Position numbers and translations under genes: made by a program
Notes under the pieces: generated by a model
The model's database searches: none
The model's input: only the letters and a program-made list of their open reading frames with translations
Told to the model about the DNA's origin: nothing
Source: JBEKZQ01 sp049509675
GTDB lineage: Bacteria > Planctomycetota > Planctomycetia > Pirellulales > Thermoguttaceae
Direction: 5' to 3'
Assembly: GCA_049509675.1 (NCBI GenBank)
Contig: JBEKZQ010000506.1
Span: forward strand, 1 to 7,232
Length of the DNA stretch: 7,232 bases
In this document: piece after piece, positions 5,722 to 7,232 of the stretch
How positions within the stretch are numbered: the stretch's first letter is position 1
How the letters are laid out: every line of letters begins with the position of its first letter

Positions 5722-7232
5722 ATGAAGAAGATCCAATGGGTTGTCCCGACCGTGGTGGGATTGCTGTGTGCGGCCGCGAGCGGTCATGCGGCGGAGTCGA
5801 TGATCAAGACGGCCGTCAAGCTGGACGAAGTTGACGACGGCCGGACGGAGTGGACCTTCGACAACGGGCAGGAGTTTCCCGGCGCCAAGGGCGCACTGGC
5901 GCTGGTGAAGGATGGGCCGCAGCAGGGGCAGGGCTGCCTGAAACTCTCCGGCGACTTCAGCGGCGGCGGCGCCTACGTGCAAGTCATTCGGGACCTCAAG
6001 GCGGTCGAAATGAAGGACCTGGCCGCCATCAAGCTGAAGGTCAAGTCCGACAACGTGAAGGCCCTCAGCATGCGGCTGATCGATAGCACCGGCCAGTGCC
6101 ACCAGCGCGGCGGCGCGCCCATTACGGCCGACGGCAAGTGGCACGACTTTGTGCTCAAGCCGAGCGATGTCGCGGGCGGAGAACACTGGGGCGGCGCCAA
6201 TGACGGCAAGTGGCACGGGCCGGCACAATTGCTCGCGATCATCCTCGGCGCCCGACCCGATGCGCAGGACAAGCGGCCGGTCGTGTACCTGGCCGACATC
6301 CAGGCCGAAATCCTCGAGGCGGCGGTGATCCAGGCCGCTTCGTTGAAGTGCGATTTCGAGTCGATCGGGCAGTTGCCCGCCGGCTGGACCAGCCGGGGCA
6401 AGGTCGTGATTGACAAGCAGAACGCCTTCCGGGGCAAGCAATCGCTGCTGTTGGAGCAGCCGGTCGAGGACGCCGAGAAGCCCTGTTCGGTCACGACCGC
6501 TCCCTTCGCGGTGACGCCGGGGCTCTGGGAACTCGGCCTGGCGTGCAAGAGCGACCTGAAGTCGCCGGACAACTCTTTCAGCGGCGTCGTCACGCTGGAG
6601 TGCCTGGACGCCTTGGGCAAGCCGTCAGCCGCCATCGTGCTGGCGGACCTGTACGGCCGGAAGAACTGGCAGCCGATTTCCCGGCGCGTCGAGTTGGCCA
6701 AGGGCGTGTCGGCCGCCCGCTTTCACGCGCAGTTGAACAAGGCCTCGGGGCGGTTCTGGATCGATGAGCTCTCGGCCGCCTATGTCTCGGCCGCCCCGAA
6801 GAAGGACCGTCGCGTCGACCGCATCCTGTTCTCCACGGCCCAACTGGGCAACCTGCTCTATCCCGAGGACAAGCGGACCGTGAACGTCACGGTGGTGGCG
6901 ACCAGGGCGCTGGGGGAGAACCAGAAAGAAGTGTCGTACGTGGTGCGCGATTACTGGGGCGCGGAATGCAGTGGCCCGGCCAAAGTGGCGTTGGGCCCGG
7001 CGAAGCGCGACGGGAAGAACTTCGTCTACGAGGCCGCGATCGATCTGGGCGGCGTGGCCTTGGAGACCGGCCGCTATTACGAGCTGCACGCGGATATCGC
7101 CCGCCAAGGCGATGAACCGTTCCACAACTACACCTCGTTGGCGATTCTGCCCAAGGCGGCGGCCAAGAACTACAAGCCGGAAGAGATCCCCTTCACCAGC
7201 CGCAGTTGGGACAACCGCATCGGCGATTGCTT
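5722..7232 (+). CDS. Secreted multi-domain carbohydrate-binding protein, probable glycoside hydrolase (partial, runs off the right edge)
   Basis: The frame stays open from ATG 5722 to the window end, giving 503 complete codons without a stop. Residues 1-24 form a signal peptide (MKKIQ, hydrophobic VVPTVVGLLCAAAS, cleavage near GHAA-E). About 35-197 is a jelly-roll-like domain similar in style to CBM11/CIA30-type modules (WTFDNGQEF, LKLSGDFSGGGAYVQV, KWHDFVLKPSDV, VVYLADIQAEI). About 209-356 looks like a CBM4/9 (CenC-type) module (CDFESIGQLPAGWTSRG, AFRGKQSLLLEQP, RFWIDELSAAYV). About 363-478 is a further beta-sandwich. The final visible stretch, IPFTSRSWDNRIGDC (489-503), looks like the linker leading into a TIM-barrel catalytic domain, so a glycoside hydrolase is inferred although no catalytic residue is seen. 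The Shine-Dalgarno signal is weak (GAG at 5712-5714). It may have its own promoter. Codon choice is strongly GC-ending, as in the neighbouring genes. Confidence 0.75.
   Translation, partial: MKKIQWVVPTVVGLLCAAASGHAAESMIKTAVKLDEVDDGRTEWTFDNGQEFPGAKGALALVKDGPQQGQGCLKLSGDFSGGGAYVQVIRDLKAVEMKDLAAIKLKVKSDNVKALSMRLIDSTGQCHQRGGAPITADGKWHDFVLKPSDVAGGEHWGGANDGKWHGPAQLLAIILGARPDAQDKRPVVYLADIQAEILEAAVIQAASLKCDFESIGQLPAGWTSRGKVVIDKQNAFRGKQSLLLEQPVEDAEKPCSVTTAPFAVTPGLWELGLACKSDLKSPDNSFSGVVTLECLDALGKPSAAIVLADLYGRKNWQPISRRVELAKGVSAARFHAQLNKASGRFWIDELSAAYVSAAPKKDRRVDRILFSTAQLGNLLYPEDKRTVNVTVVATRALGENQKEVSYVVRDYWGAECSGPAKVALGPAKRDGKNFVYEAAIDLGGVALETGRYYELHADIARQGDEPFHNYTSLAILPKAAAKNYKPEEIPFTSRSWDNRIGDC

Noticed and set aside
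5581..6441. An open frame on the minus strand (286 codons) antisense to the last gene and its leader
   Set aside because: It is opposite clear carbohydrate-binding-type modules in frame and shows no motif of its own.

Overview
The window is GC-rich bacterial DNA from what is probably a member of the Planctomycetota or a neighbouring PVC lineage. I infer this from protein style: a secreted GH39-like hydrolase, an M14 carboxypeptidase, a FlgD-like/beta-propeller protein and a multi-domain carbohydrate-binding protein all sit together, and arrays of short G-tract repeats occur between genes. No marker gene is present to fix the taxonomy. There are no rRNA, tRNA, CRISPR or intact transposase genes.

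Layout: all genes are on the + strand. Positions 1-120 hold a G-tract repeat cluster that runs almost up to the ribosome binding site of the first gene. A GH39-like glycoside hydrolase follows (144-1538), then 148 bases without a gene, then an M14 zinc carboxypeptidase of the cytosolic-carboxypeptidase-like type (1687-2895) that looks cut short at its C-terminus. Only 34 bases later comes a large secreted protein with an N-terminal FlgD-like Ig domain and NHL/beta-propeller repeats (2930-5584). A 137-base spacer holds a promoter-like sequence and a perfect 7-bp stem-loop. The last gene (5722 onward) runs off the right edge; it begins with two carbohydrate-binding-like beta-sandwich domains and breaks off where a catalytic domain would be expected to start.

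All four proteins carry N-terminal signal peptides. Together they look like a locus of exported proteins for breaking down an external glycan or glycoconjugate: one enzyme for glycosidic bonds, one for peptide or C-terminal amino-acid bonds, a propeller scaffold or binding protein, and a carbohydrate-binding protein that is probably also a hydrolase. This joint role is inference from co-location and shared export. No transporter, SusC/D pair or regulator is visible. I found no clear evidence of a wholly new class of system. The points most worth a second look are the repeat-loaded leader of the first gene, the truncated M14 gene and its junction, and the structured leader of the last gene.
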